Shown here piece by piece: positions 55,244-64,000 of a stretch of DNA of 64,000 bases. This stretch comes from Peribacillus muralis. GTDB taxonomy: Bacteria > Bacillota > Bacilli > Bacillales > DSM-1321. A program made the translations under genes and the position numbers. The notes beneath the pieces were generated by a model. It was not told where the DNA came from and ran no database searches. It worked only from the letters and a program-made list of their open reading frames with translations. The stretch covers positions 2,843,051 to 2,907,050 of the forward strand of contig NZ_CP017080.1 in the NCBI RefSeq assembly GCF_001645685.2, given 5' to 3'. Positions within the stretch are counted from its first letter, which is position 1, and every line of letters starts with the position of its first letter.

Positions 55244-55855
55244 GTGGCATTTCATTATCCCAACGGACGAAGATTTGAACCGCAGGCCATGGAAGAAAAG
55301 AAAAGCCCACTAAAAAAAATCAGTTATAGCAACCGGGGAAAAACATTGGAAGACGACTTGAACGAAACCAACCAGTATTATTTAGCACACGGCATAGCCG
55401 TCATCCATAAAAAACCGACACCGATTCAAATTGTCGATGTCCACTACCCGAAGAGAAGTGCTGCCGTCATCAAGGAAGCTTACTTCAAACAAGCATCGAC
55501 CACTGATTACAATGGTGTTTATAAAGGAAGGTACATTGATTTTGAGGCAAAGGAAACGAAAAATGGCAATTCCTTCCCCCTCAAGAACTTTCATGATCAT
55601 CAAATTGAACATATGAAACACATCGTCCAGCATGACGGAATTGCCTTTGTGATCATCCGGTTCTCCGCAAAGGATGACATATACTTAATGAGTTCCGAGC
55701 AATTGAGTTTTTATTGGCAGAGAATGAAAGATGGCGGACGAAAATCCATTACTCTTAAAGAGGTTGAAAACAGCTCAAAGAAGATTACTCTTGGCTTTCA
55801 ACCGAGAATTGACTATATTAAAGTAGTAGATTCGCTTATCGCAGAAAATTTTTAG
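55244..55855 (+). CDS. recU: Holliday junction resolvase RecU
   Basis: Structure-specific endonuclease of 203 residues that cuts Holliday junctions and modulates RecA. The nuclease core [18 protein letters not shown] holds the acidic and lysine catalytic residues. The start is GTG with AAAGGAGGGGTAAAA upstream. It lies 28 bases before ponA, the usual recU-ponA operon. Confidence 0.96.
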   Translation: MAFHYPNGRRFEPQAMEEKKSPLKKISYSNRGKTLEDDLNETNQYYLAHGIAVIHKKPTPIQIVDVHYPKRSAAVIKEAYFKQASTTDYNGVYKGRYIDFEAKETKNGNSFPLKNFHDHQIEHMKHIVQHDGIAFVIIRFSAKDDIYLMSSEQLSFYWQRMKDGGRKSITLKEVENSSKKITLGFQPRIDYIKVVDSLIAENF

Positions 55856-55883
55856 TTTTTTTTAGAAAGGCAGGTTAGCTGTA

Positions 55884-58619
55884 ATGGCTGAAAAATATAA
55901 TACTAGAGAAGAGCGCCGAAAGCAGGGTCAGTCTCAAAAAAAGGTCCCGAAAAGCGGCCCTAAAAAGTCAACCAATATGCTTAAGCGCATTTTCCTTATA
56001 CTCGTAACGATCGGGATCGTCGGATTGGTTACAGGAGGCGCGGCTTTGGCTTATTTTATAAGCGATGCCCCCAAGCTCGATGAAAAGTTATTGAAAGATC
56101 CAGTCACATCCAAAATACTTGATGAGAATGGCAAATTGCTGGCTGAAGTCGGTACCGAGAACCGGGATTTTGTCAATTATGAAGACATCCCCGATCTTGT
56201 CGAACATGCCTTCCTCGCAACGGAGGATTCCCGTTTTTATAAACATCACGGAGTAGATTTCCTACGTCTGGGCAGTGCCGTCATAGCCAACGTCAAAAAC
56301 GGATTCGGCTCAGAGGGCGCAAGTACATTGACCCAGCAGGTCATCAAGCGTTCTTATTTGACGCCTGATAAGACCATTAAAAGGAAAGTCCAGGAAATGT
56401 GGCTATCCATCCAGCTTGAACGGAAATATACAAAAGAAGAAATTTTTGAAATGTATGTGAATAAGATTTTCTTTGCTAACCGTGCAAATGGGATCTTAAC
56501 TGCATCACGAACCTACTATGGAAAAGACCTAAACGAATTGAAATTGAATGAAGCGGCCATGCTTGTCGGGTTACCGCAAAGCCCAAGCCGTTATGATCCG
56601 TACAAATATCCGGAACGCGCGAAGGAACGCCGTGATATCGTCCTTCACTTGATGAATAAACACGGATATATCACCGAAAAAGAAATGAAGGATGCACAAG
56701 CGATCGATATAAAAGAAGGACTGCAAGAAATTGATAAAAGTCAAATCGATACGACTGCTTACGATGCATTCATTGACTTAGTAATCGAAGAAGTCGGTGA
56801 TATGGGTGACTATAACGTCTTCACCGATGGTTTGGAAATCCAAACGACGATCGATAAAGACGCCCAGGAATATGTTTACAAAATGCTGAACAGTGATGAA
56901 ATCATCAATTATCCAAGTAAGGATCTTCAAGCTGGGATCACCTTACTGGATACGCAATCCGGTGAAATCAAAGCAGTCGGCGGCGGCAGGAATACGACGG
57001 TCAAACGCGGCTGGAATTACGCCACGGATGCCAAGCGTTCACCAGGATCGACAATCAAGCCGATTTTGGATTACGGTCCTGCTGTAGAATATTTGAATTG
57101 GTCCACCTACCAACCAATTAAAGATGAGGAATATTCATATACCAATGGAACTCCGCTTAAGAATGCGTCAGGCCGACATTATGGCACGGTAACCATTCGC
57201 GAAGCGTTGGCGCGGTCATTAAATATCCCTGCCTTGAAAACACTTCAGGAAGTCGGATTGGACAGGGCACGAGATTTTGCCGTCGAGCTCGGCATTCCCT
57301 TTGATAAGGAAATTACCGAATCAGCTTCACTTGGCGGCGGCAAGGACGTATCGACCCTTGAACTTGCCGGGGCTTATAGTTCATTCGGAAACAACGGGAC
57401 TTATAATCAACCGCATAGTGTGAAAAAGATCGTTTTACGTGACAAAACGACCATCAAGAACAAAACTGAATCGAAGCCAGTCATGAAGGATTCCACTGCT
57501 TTCATCGTGACGGATATGTTGAAGAGCGTCTTGAATGAACCTTATGGAACAGGAAGGCTAGCGAATATACCTGGTCTGCCTGTAGCCGGTAAAACGGGAT
57601 CAACCAATTTCACGCCTGAACAGCGTGCAGCAAACAACATCCCCTCTTCCGGTGTTAAAGATAGCTGGATGGCTGGATATACAACCAATTATACAGTCGC
57701 GGTTTGGGCTGGTTATGATAATGCATCAGGCAAAAAACTGGAATACCTTGGAGATTCATCGCAAAGGATTCCTAAGGCGATCTTTAAGAATTTGATGGAG
57801 CATATGGCGCAAACAAAGGAAACGAAGGACTTTGATCAACCGGACAGCGTTGTGAAGGTTGGCGTCATTAAAGGTTCGAATCCAGCGGTAAAAGCCAATG
57901 CCTATACACCGAGCAGTAAAATCACTTATGAGTATTATGTTAAAGGCCATGAGCCGACACAGGTGACGACAGAATATGAAAAAATCGACAAACCTAGTAT
58001 AAGTGCTTCTTACGATCAAGAAGGTAATCAAATCAACCTATCATGGGCATATCCTAAAGGTGACGGAGATACTCAATTCGAGGTGAAGATGTCCGTTGAT
58101 GGCGGTGCTCAGAGTGTATTGAAGAAATCGAAGGATACTAGTTTAACGATTCCAAAACCAAACCCAGGAAGTAAATATACCTTCTCTGTGGTAGCTTTGG
58201 CGGATGGTCAACAAAGTGACCCTGCAAGCACCTCCGTGAATATCCCTGCAGAAGCGGAGGATCCGGAAGGTACGGATGATGAGATTAAAGATCCGGCTGA
58301 AGATGAAAATCCTGATCAAGAAACGCCGGCTGAAGGCGATGAAGATAAGCAGGATGAAGACAAAAACAACAATGGCGATACTGATAATGGCAATACCGAT
58401 AATAATGGCAACACTGATAATAATGGGAACGGCAACACTGATAATAATGGCAATGGCAACAACCCGGATGACGGAAAAGGCAAAGATGATGAAAACGGTG
58501 AGGATGGGAATACCGGTACCGACCCTGGTACGGTGGAAGAAGATAAACCCGCGGAAACTCCTGCCCCTGAGCCTGATCCGGAAAAAGATAAAGACCAGGA
58601 TAATGGTAACAATGGTTAA
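55884..58619 (+). CDS. ponA: Class A penicillin-binding protein 1 (PonA)
   Basis: Bifunctional cell-wall synthase of 911 residues. A cytoplasmic basic N-terminus precedes a transmembrane helix at about 34-58. The glycosyltransferase GT51 domain has catalytic Glu114 (ATEDSRFYKHHG) and EGASTLTQQ. The transpeptidase has SxxK at 389-392 (SPGSTIKP), SxN at 445-447 and KTGS at 570-573. A fibronectin type III domain follows (about 700-785). The last 120 residues are an acidic, Asn/Asp/Gly-rich repetitive tail. ATG has AAAGGCAGG upstream. GpsB, encoded elsewhere in the window, directs this protein. Confidence 0.97.
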   Translation: MAEKYNTREERRKQGQSQKKVPKSGPKKSTNMLKRIFLILVTIGIVGLVTGGAALAYFISDAPKLDEKLLKDPVTSKILDENGKLLAEVGTENRDFVNYEDIPDLVEHAFLATEDSRFYKHHGVDFLRLGSAVIANVKNGFGSEGASTLTQQVIKRSYLTPDKTIKRKVQEMWLSIQLERKYTKEEIFEMYVNKIFFANRANGILTASRTYYGKDLNELKLNEAAMLVGLPQSPSRYDPYKYPERAKERRDIVLHLMNKHGYITEKEMKDAQAIDIKEGLQEIDKSQIDTTAYDAFIDLVIEEVGDMGDYNVFTDGLEIQTTIDKDAQEYVYKMLNSDEIINYPSKDLQAGITLLDTQSGEIKAVGGGRNTTVKRGWNYATDAKRSPGSTIKPILDYGPAVEYLNWSTYQPIKDEEYSYTNGTPLKNASGRHYGTVTIREALARSLNIPALKTLQEVGLDRARDFAVELGIPFDKEITESASLGGGKDVSTLELAGAYSSFGNNGTYNQPHSVKKIVLRDKTTIKNKTESKPVMKDSTAFIVTDMLKSVLNEPYGTGRLANIPGLPVAGKTGSTNFTPEQRAANNIPSSGVKDSWMAGYTTNYTVAVWAGYDNASGKKLEYLGDSSQRIPKAIFKNLMEHMAQTKETKDFDQPDSVVKVGVIKGSNPAVKANAYTPSSKITYEYYVKGHEPTQVTTEYEKIDKPSISASYDQEGNQINLSWAYPKGDGDTQFEVKMSVDGGAQSVLKKSKDTSLTIPKPNPGSKYTFSVVALADGQQSDPASTSVNIPAEAEDPEGTDDEIKDPAEDENPDQETPAEGDEDKQDEDKNNNGDTDNGNTDNNGNTDNNGNGNTDNNGNGNNPDDGKGKDDENGEDGNTGTDPGTVEEDKPAETPAPEPDPEKDKDQDNGNNG
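58362..58500 (+). repeat. Asn/Asp/Gly-rich repeat region in ponA
   Basis: Repeated units GATAATAATGGCAA and GGCAACACTGATAATAA code NTDNNGNG-type repeats in the extracellular tail of PonA. Confidence 0.85.
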
Positions 58620-58628
58620 CTAAACAAA

Positions 58629-58665
58629 CAAAACCGTCCAGGCTATAACCTAGGCGGTTTTGTTT
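58629..58665 (+). terminator. Terminator after ponA
   Basis: AAACCG with GTCCAGG-like arm pairs with CCTAGG-CGGTTT; T-rich tail TTTTGTTT follows. Pairing is imperfect in the middle. Confidence 0.65.
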
Positions 58666-58759
58666 ATCTTCAAAAAGAACTCTATCTTAGAGCAACCTAT
58701 TAAACCTAATTTTCACGCAAAGTGAAGTGGAATGAAGCAGTTAAACTATCAAATCAAAA

Positions 58760-58793
58760 AAACGTCTAAGCTTCCGCTTGGACGTTTTTTTTG
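58760..58793 (-). terminator. Terminator of ypoC operon
   Basis: AAACGTCTAAGC pairs with GCTTGGACGTTT around TTCC (one wobble pair). The ypoC stop codon falls inside the hairpin, and T-runs flank it on both strands. Confidence 0.78.
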
Positions 58794-59317
58794 ACATGTG
58801 CATGTTTCATCATGTATTTGGCATATTGTTTTTCAAATTCTTGGAACAGCTCGCTAAGCTGCCTATATGAGGGATAGAAAGCCGGTCTGGAAAGGATGAA
58901 CGCAAGCCTTTCAGCCACATTAACCGGAATCGTATGGAAGGACTCCATTTGCTCCTGCCAGGCTCTCAGCATCACAGGCCTTCCATGCAACCAGAAAACT
59001 GCTGCCAAAAATAAGCTGATTCCCCTCTTCATAAGTTCTAAGGTCTGTCCTGCTTTCCGTTCTGAAAACAGCAATCTGCATTCCGTCTCAATTTGCTTCC
59101 AGTTTTCCAGAATTTCCTTTATATGCTCAGCCCCCTTTGTCCAGGGTGTATATGAAACCACTTCATTTAAATACAGGACTTCAAATGGAAAAGCCTCAAA
59201 TGGAATTGACTCACTCCAAGCTGCATAGTGTCCTGTTTCTAAAATAATTTCCTTTTCAGGGAAAAATAAGGGATGATTCAATTGCTTGGGCACTTTTAAT
59301 GATAGGAACTGCGTCAA
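58766..59317 (-). CDS. ypoC: YpoC-like protein
   Basis: Helical protein of 183 residues (FLAAVFWLHGRPVMLRAWQE; AERLAFILSRPAFYPSYRQL) found next to nth in Bacillus. Function unknown. The start is TTG overlapping the nth stop (TTGA), with AGGAAAG upstream, so translation is coupled to nth. Confidence 0.88.
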   Translation of the reverse strand: MTQFLSLKVPKQLNHPLFFPEKEIILETGHYAAWSESIPFEAFPFEVLYLNEVVSYTPWTKGAEHIKEILENWKQIETECRLLFSERKAGQTLELMKRGISLFLAAVFWLHGRPVMLRAWQEQMESFHTIPVNVAERLAFILSRPAFYPSYRQLSELFQEFEKQYAKYMMKHAHVKKNVQAEA

Positions 59318-59970
59318 ATGGCTTCTTTCCTTTTCATTCGTTTTTTTCCTTCACGGCATAAATCAAGAAGTGGACAGATTTCACATTGTGGTGACTGGGC
59401 CTTGCAATGATAGCGTCCAAAGAAGATCAAACGGTGATGCGTAACGGACCATTCATCCTTCGGAACCTTAACCATCAATGCTTTTTCAACCTCTAAGACA
59501 CTATCCTTCCAGCGGCAAAATCCCAAACGCTTGGAAACACGCTCTACATGCGTATCCACTGCTATCGCTGGCACATGATAGGCTACGGAAACGACCACAT
59601 TCGCCGTCTTTCTTCCGACACCTGGTAATTTAACTAGCTCATCACGGTCCCGGGGCACTACCTTCCCATAATCGTCGATCAGCATGCGCGAAAGCTTTTG
59701 AATATTTTTAGCCTTGTTACGAAACAAACCGATCGAGCGAATGTCATTTTCCAACTCTTCTATCGGAACGCTTATGTAATCCTCAGGCGTTTTATATTTT
59801 TGAAAAAGATCCTTCGTGACTTTATTGACCAATACGTCGGTACATTGAGCTGAAAGTGCAACAGCAATCACCAATTCAAATGGATTGGAATGATTCAGCT
59901 CACAATGGGCATCGGGAAACATTTCCCCCATTGTATCCAGACAATATCGAATTTGAGCTTTGTTCAACAT
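59314..59970 (-). CDS. nth: Endonuclease III
   Basis: DNA glycosylase/AP lyase of 218 residues that removes oxidised pyrimidines. The helix-hairpin-helix LPGVGRKTANVV carries catalytic Lys, AVDTHVERVSKRLG carries catalytic Asp, and the C-terminal cysteines (CKAQSPQCEICPLLDLC) bind an iron-sulfur cluster. ATG follows TGAAGGAGAACGAAA. It is 21 bases after dnaD in the dnaD-nth-ypoC operon. Confidence 0.97.
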   Translation of the reverse strand: MLNKAQIRYCLDTMGEMFPDAHCELNHSNPFELVIAVALSAQCTDVLVNKVTKDLFQKYKTPEDYISVPIEELENDIRSIGLFRNKAKNIQKLSRMLIDDYGKVVPRDRDELVKLPGVGRKTANVVVSVAYHVPAIAVDTHVERVSKRLGFCRWKDSVLEVEKALMVKVPKDEWSVTHHRLIFFGRYHCKAQSPQCEICPLLDLCREGKKRMKRKEAI

Positions 59971-59991
59971 TTTCGTTCTCCTTCATTTGCA

Positions 59992-60687
59992 TTACTGCTC
60001 TAGCCAATTATAAAAGGGCACATCTTTGATTGGTTGTGCAGTTTCCGTTTTACGTTCCCTCTTTTGATGGACTCTGAACTTTTGTCCTTGCTCCCTTGCC
60101 TGTGACAAAGTTTTTATCCCATTCTTTTTCCACTCGAACAATATTCGATCAATGTAACGGAAATTCAATTTCCCGGAAATGACTGATTCCCTGAGCGCTG
60201 ACTTAATGATTTCAGGTTGGTGGTCATCCTCCATCCACATTGCCAATGTCTCACATTCAAAAGGAGATAGCGGACGGCCAAATTCCTGTTCGAAAATCGT
60301 ATAGAGGCTCTCCTCCGCTTTTTGCACTTCAGCCGATTCTGCCTGCTTCAACGTTTTCAGGAAACAGTCCATCATTTTTTCATATAGCGGAGCTAGCGAA
60401 TATTTTTCCTGGCCAATTTCTTGATTTTCTTCAACAGCCATTTGCACGAATCCCCTTTGAACCAACCGCTGAATCAAGAATAGACACTCCGTCTCCTGAA
60501 GGGTCATTCGATCGGATATTTGGGATGGTGCAGGAAAATGGTTACCTTTATCGATAAAGCTTTGCAATTGTAATAATAGGACCATTTCTTGCTCATTAAG
60601 TCCCAATGACTTATAGTTAGTCAACAAAAAGGATGGAATTGTTATCGTTCCTTCCTTAAACCACGCATATAAATGTTCTTTATTCAT
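59992..60687 (-). CDS. dnaD: DNA replication protein DnaD
   Basis: Primosome protein of 231 residues. The N-terminal winged-helix oligomerisation domain (about 1-115) and C-terminal DnaB2-like DNA-binding domain (FEQEFGRPLSPFECETLAMW; YIDRILFEWKKNGIKT) are both clear. It acts between DnaA and DnaB in helicase loading. ATG at 60687 gives the family length; GAGG lies upstream. Confidence 0.95.
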   Translation of the reverse strand: MNKEHLYAWFKEGTITIPSFLLTNYKSLGLNEQEMVLLLQLQSFIDKGNHFPAPSQISDRMTLQETECLFLIQRLVQRGFVQMAVEENQEIGQEKYSLAPLYEKMMDCFLKTLKQAESAEVQKAEESLYTIFEQEFGRPLSPFECETLAMWMEDDHQPEIIKSALRESVISGKLNFRYIDRILFEWKKNGIKTLSQAREQGQKFRVHQKRERKTETAQPIKDVPFYNWLEQ

Positions 60688-60803
60688 GTTTTTGGACACC
60701 TCGTTTTAAGTATAACATGAATACGGCTCCCCGAATAAGTTTATAATTTTAACAAAAAACGGTTATCTGCCAAAAATGACAAGATAACCGCTTCATCAAG
60801 AAA

Positions 60804-62096
60804 TCAAGGATATAATCGATTCAATAGACGTGGGAACGGAATCGTCTCACGGACATGCTCCACACCGCTGATCCATGCAACCGTCCGTTCCAACCCCAAA
60901 CCGAAGCCTGAATGTGGTACAGAGCCGTATTTTCTTAATTCCATATACCATTTGTATGCATCTTCGCTCAATCCATGCTCATTTATTCTCTGTTCAAGCA
61001 ATTTTTGATCATGAATTCGCTCCGAACCGCCAATGATTTCTCCATATCCTTCTGGGGCAATCAAATCTGCACAAAGAACGACTTCCTCCCTACCAGGGGC
61101 TGGCTGCATATAGAAAGGTTTGATTTTAGTTGGATAATGCGTGATGAAAACCGGCTTATCGTAACTTTCAGCAATTGCCGTTTCATGCGGAGCCCCAAAG
61201 TCATCACCCCATTGTATATCTTCAAATCCCTGTTCATGAAGGAATTTAATCGCATCATCGTACGTGATCCTCGGGAAAGGAGCTTGTATTTGTTCAAGTT
61301 TGGCCGTGTCCCGGCCTAAGGTATTAAGCTCAAGCTGGCAATTTTTCAACACCGACTGGATGACGGAAGAAACGAACTGTTCCTGAACCTCCAGGTTTTC
61401 ATTAAATTCGATGAAGGCCATTTCAGGTTCAATCATCCAAAACTCGATTAAATGACGTCTTGTTTTGGATTTTTCAGCGCGGAAAGTCGGTCCGAAGGAA
61501 AATACCTTTCCTAGCGCCATGGCTGCCGCTTCCATATAAAGCTGACCGCTTTGTGAAAGGTATGCATCTTCATCAAAATATTTAGTTGCAAACAATTCAC
61601 TCGTTCCCTCTGGAGCGCTGCCAGTCAAAATCGGGGGATCTACCTTGACGAATCCTTCTTCATTGAAGAATTCATATGTAGCACGGATGATTTCGTTGCG
61701 GATTTTCATGACAGCATGCTGACGTTTTGAACGCAGCCACAGATGGCGATTATCCATCAAAAATTCAGGTCCATGTGCTTTAGGTGTAATCGGGTAATCC
61801 AATGATTCATGAATGATTTCAATATCTTTCACTTGTAATTCAAAGCCGAACGGCGAACGTTCATCCTTTTGGATCACACCCGTTACGTACAAGGATGTCT
61901 CTTGTGTAACCGATTTCGCACGGGCAAAAATTTCTTCACCCACTTCAGCCTTCACGACCACCCCTTGAATGAAACCGGAGCCATCACGAATTTGAAGGAA
62001 AGCAATCTTCCCACTGGAACGTTTGCTGGCAAGCCAGCCTCCAATCGTAACTTCTTGATCGACGAACTTGCTTGCATCTTTTATTGTAATTTTCAC
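60804..62096 (-). CDS. asnS: Asparaginyl-tRNA synthetase
   Basis: Class IIb aminoacyl-tRNA synthetase of 430 residues, the B. subtilis length. It has an N-terminal OB-fold anticodon domain ([20 protein letters not shown]) and class II motifs ([34 protein letters not shown]). The start is GTG at 62096, 7 bases after GGAGGG. It lies 104 bases upstream of dnaD. Upstream, aspB, its usual partner in B. subtilis, is missing. Confidence 0.97.
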   Translation of the reverse strand: MKITIKDASKFVDQEVTIGGWLASKRSSGKIAFLQIRDGSGFIQGVVVKAEVGEEIFARAKSVTQETSLYVTGVIQKDERSPFGFELQVKDIEIIHESLDYPITPKAHGPEFLMDNRHLWLRSKRQHAVMKIRNEIIRATYEFFNEEGFVKVDPPILTGSAPEGTSELFATKYFDEDAYLSQSGQLYMEAAAMALGKVFSFGPTFRAEKSKTRRHLIEFWMIEPEMAFIEFNENLEVQEQFVSSVIQSVLKNCQLELNTLGRDTAKLEQIQAPFPRITYDDAIKFLHEQGFEDIQWGDDFGAPHETAIAESYDKPVFITHYPTKIKPFYMQPAPGREEVVLCADLIAPEGYGEIIGGSERIHDQKLLEQRINEHGLSEDAYKWYMELRKYGSVPHSGFGLGLERTVAWISGVEHVRETIPFPRLLNRLYP

Positions 62097-62441
62097 GGAA
62101 TTTCCCTCCAAAAATAGCTTAACTTACTAAGGAATTTACTCTACTTATTATACCTATAGCCCTCCTTACAAGCAAATAAATCTCCTATCGGATATTCACC
62201 CGCTCTCAATCATCTTTTTGGAAGCCGACTCACAGGTAGCTTGATGGTTTGCTTATTTACAAGTCCGAAGAATGTCGGGCTGTAATCAAAACCAAAATCA
62301 TGAAATGTTCTCCAATCATCCATATTATAACCGGCTATCGATCACATCCAGTCTCATGACCTGCTAACCTAGCTTTTACCTATATATGCGGAACAAATAT
62401 TTTACTTTTTTTTACTCATTATCCTTAATAATCTAAAAATG

Positions 62442-62470
62442 TTGAACTTGAACAAAAAATCATATACGAT
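62442..62470 (+). promoter_or_regulatory. Promoter of hpaG operon
   Basis: -35 TTGAAC at 62442-62447, 17-base spacer, -10 TACGAT at 62465-62470. The -10 lies inside the inverted repeat at 62458-62483. Confidence 0.5.
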
Positions 62471-62483
62471 ATCATATATGATT
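62458..62483. promoter_or_regulatory. Inverted repeat, probable operator of hpaG operon
   Basis: AATCATATA at 62458-62466 and TATATGATT at 62475-62483 are perfect arms around CGATATCA. The site overlaps the predicted -10 and lies 27 bases before the start codon, as expected for a repressor operator. The cognate regulator is not in the window. Confidence 0.55.
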
Positions 62484-62509
62484 GTAAAAAATTTCGAGGG
62501 GTGAGAGCA

Positions 62510-63295
62510 TTGGTAAAAGCAAGGGTGAGACTTAAAGATTCCGAGTTTTCAGTAAATGTTCATGTTTCTGATCGTCATTTGGAAATGAACGGAAAAAACT
62601 ATGAATTATCTCAGGTGAGTCTGGATATTCCGATTACAGGAACCGTATATGGAACATTATTAAACTTCCAAGGATCATTGGAAGCGCTGAAGGAACAAGT
62701 ACACCACCCACCATATAATCAACCGCCTATAGGTCCGGTGCTTTATATTAAGCCCAGAAACACATTTTCTGCTTTTGCGAAACCAATTCCCCTTCCAGCT
62801 GGGGTACCTGAATTGGAAATCGGTGCATCACTTGGAATTGTAATCAGCAAGACAGCTACAAGAGTCAAGAAAGCACAGGCAATGGATTATATAGAAGGAT
62901 TTACGATCGTCAATGATATTAGTATCCCCCATGAAAGCGTTTACCGACCGGCGGTCCGTTTTAAAGCCCGTGATGGTTTTTGCCCGATCGGCCCTTGGGT
63001 AGTAACTAAAGATTCGATCTTGGATCCCGATTGTTTAGGAATCCGTGTGTATATTAATGGGGAGCTAAGGCAAGAAAATACAACAGCCAATCTCATACGG
63101 CCCATTTCCCGGCTCATTGAAGATGTAACGGACTTCATGACCTTGAATGCCGGGGACGTTCTTTTAGTCGGAGTACCGGAGAATGCCCCTCTCGCGAAGG
63201 CGAATGATCATATCAGAATCGAAATAGACGAAATTGGTTATTTGGAAAATCCAATTATACCGGAAGAAAAACTAGCGATGGAGGGGATATCATGA
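62510..63295 (+). CDS. hpaG: HpaG N-terminal-type subunit (homoprotocatechuate pathway)
   Basis: Fumarylacetoacetate hydrolase-fold protein of 261 residues that corresponds to the N-terminal half of E. coli HpcE/HpaG (5-oxopent-3-ene-1,2,5-tricarboxylate decarboxylase / HHDD isomerase). The family core is present (YIEGFTIVNDISIPHESVYR), but the metal-binding E-x-E of active members reads LEIGASLG, so one acid is lost, as expected for the structural half. The start is TTG at 62510, 8 bases after GAGGGG. The next gene overlaps by 4 bases. Confidence 0.82.
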   Translation: MVKARVRLKDSEFSVNVHVSDRHLEMNGKNYELSQVSLDIPITGTVYGTLLNFQGSLEALKEQVHHPPYNQPPIGPVLYIKPRNTFSAFAKPIPLPAGVPELEIGASLGIVISKTATRVKKAQAMDYIEGFTIVNDISIPHESVYRPAVRFKARDGFCPIGPWVVTKDSILDPDCLGIRVYINGELRQENTTANLIRPISRLIEDVTDFMTLNAGDVLLVGVPENAPLAKANDHIRIEIDEIGYLENPIIPEEKLAMEGIS

Positions 63296-64000
63296 AAAAT
63301 GCACGTGTAGCCTATGCTGGTGCCATCCATCAGGCATGCGAATTCAATGGACAGCTAAAATTGGCAGATGGTCGGATCGTTGATGAGCAAGATGTTATCT
63401 GGCTTCCTCCGTTGGAGCCCCGTACAGTATTCGCATTAGGTTTGAATTATGCTGACCATGCAAAGGAACTTGCTTTTAAAGCCCCTGAAGAACCCCTGGC
63501 TTTCTTAAAAGGGCCCAATACTTTCATCGGACATCGGGGGCAGACAAAACGGCCCATTGATGCCACATATATGCATTATGAATGCGAACTGGCTGTCGTC
63601 ATCGGAAAAACGGCGAAGAACGTAAAAAAGGAAGAAGCATTCGAATATGTTTGCGGTTATACCATTGCCAATGATTATGCAATAAGAGATTACCTCGAGA
63701 ACTACTACCGCCCGAACTTAAAGGTTAAAAATCGCGATACTTGCACCCCGATTGGCCCATGGCTCGTCGATGCTAGAGATATTCCAGACCCGATGAACCT
63801 TAAGCTGAAGACTTACGTGAACGGGAAATTGACCCAGGAAGGCAATACGTCCGATATGATATTCGGAATTGCTGAATTAATTCAATACTTCAGCAGTTTC
63901 ATGACACTGAGTCCAGGTGATGTGATATTGACCGGAACACCTGAAGGCTTGGCGGATACCGCTGTAGGCGACGAAATCACAACGGAAATTGAAGGAATCG
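63292..64000 (+). CDS. hpaG: HpaG C-terminal-type catalytic subunit, partial
   Basis: Fumarylacetoacetate hydrolase-fold protein, 236 codons visible, running off the window. It keeps the metal ligands E-x-E in YECELAVVIGKTAKNV and the Asp in ANDYAIRDYLENYYRP, plus the ending LTGTPEGLADTAVGDE. It corresponds to the C-terminal, catalytic half of HpcE/HpaG in 4-hydroxyphenylacetate/homoprotocatechuate breakdown. ATG follows GGAGGGGATATC and overlaps the previous stop (ATGA). More hpa genes probably follow outside the window. Confidence 0.85.
   Translation, partial: MKNARVAYAGAIHQACEFNGQLKLADGRIVDEQDVIWLPPLEPRTVFALGLNYADHAKELAFKAPEEPLAFLKGPNTFIGHRGQTKRPIDATYMHYECELAVVIGKTAKNVKKEEAFEYVCGYTIANDYAIRDYLENYYRPNLKVKNRDTCTPIGPWLVDARDIPDPMNLKLKTYVNGKLTQEGNTSDMIFGIAELIQYFSSFMTLSPGDVILTGTPEGLADTAVGDEITTEIEGI

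Overview
The window reads as chromosome of a spore-forming Bacillaceae, probably Bacillus in the broad sense or a relative such as Peribacillus. Evidence: strong GGAGG ribosome binding sites with frequent GTG/TTG starts, a type B RNase P RNA, spore genes (cotD, sspM), a T-box leader on proBA, a purine riboswitch on xpt-pbuX, and long synteny with the Bacillus subtilis ypb-ypo block (dynA, bpsA-ypbQ, xpt-pbuX, ypwA, ypvA, cspD, ypsC, rnpB, gpsB, ypsA, cotD, mrfB, mrfA, ypp genes, recU-ponA, ypoC-nth-dnaD-asnS). The species assignment is inference.

Left part (1-9.5 kb), accessory metabolism and sensing: a mannose-family PTS operon on the minus strand (EIIA, EIIB, then EIIC and EIID fused in one open frame) divergent from an RpiR-type regulator; a PuuP-like putrescine importer divergent from an agmatinase/guanidinobutyrase-type ureohydrolase, with back-to-back sigma-54 (-24/-12) promoters between them; an ankyrin-repeat lipoprotein; and a histidine kinase/response regulator pair.

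Carotenoid island (9.8-15.8 kb): crtN-crtM-crtP for C30 carotenoids, followed by a frameshifted remnant of the acyltransferase gene crtO. A MerR-type regulator with a B12-binding fold (LitR/CarH family) is divergent. Between crtN and the regulator lies a perfect 52-bp hyphenated palindrome whose edges carry a -35 hexamer on each strand. The regulator lacks two of the histidines used by classical CarH photoreceptors.

Middle part (15.9-29 kb): envelope and stress genes (YceG/MltG-like small membrane protein, YwnF-like protein, a general stress protein behind a sigma-B-type promoter), proline synthesis (T-box, proB, proA), nitric oxide defence (hmp divergent from nsrR with NsrR-like operators), an HD-GYP protein, RNase H-like proteins YpeP and YpdQ, an EamA transporter, the 5'-3' exonuclease YpcP and a sulfurtransferase.

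Right part (29-62 kb) is largely conserved core: dynamin-like DynA, alkylpyrone synthesis (bpsA-ypbQ), cheX, purine salvage, peptidase, helicase, rRNA methylation, RNase P RNA, cell division (gpsB), spore coat, MrfAB DNA repair, Holliday junction and cell-wall synthesis, base excision repair, replication initiation and asparaginyl-tRNA synthetase. Upstream of asnS the B. subtilis order (aspB) is broken, and an aromatic degradation operon begins with split HpaG halves that run off the right end. Several genes under 60 codons were found by reading the gaps (sspM, a zinc-ribbon protein, two small membrane proteins). No tRNA, rRNA, insertion sequence or CRISPR array was seen.
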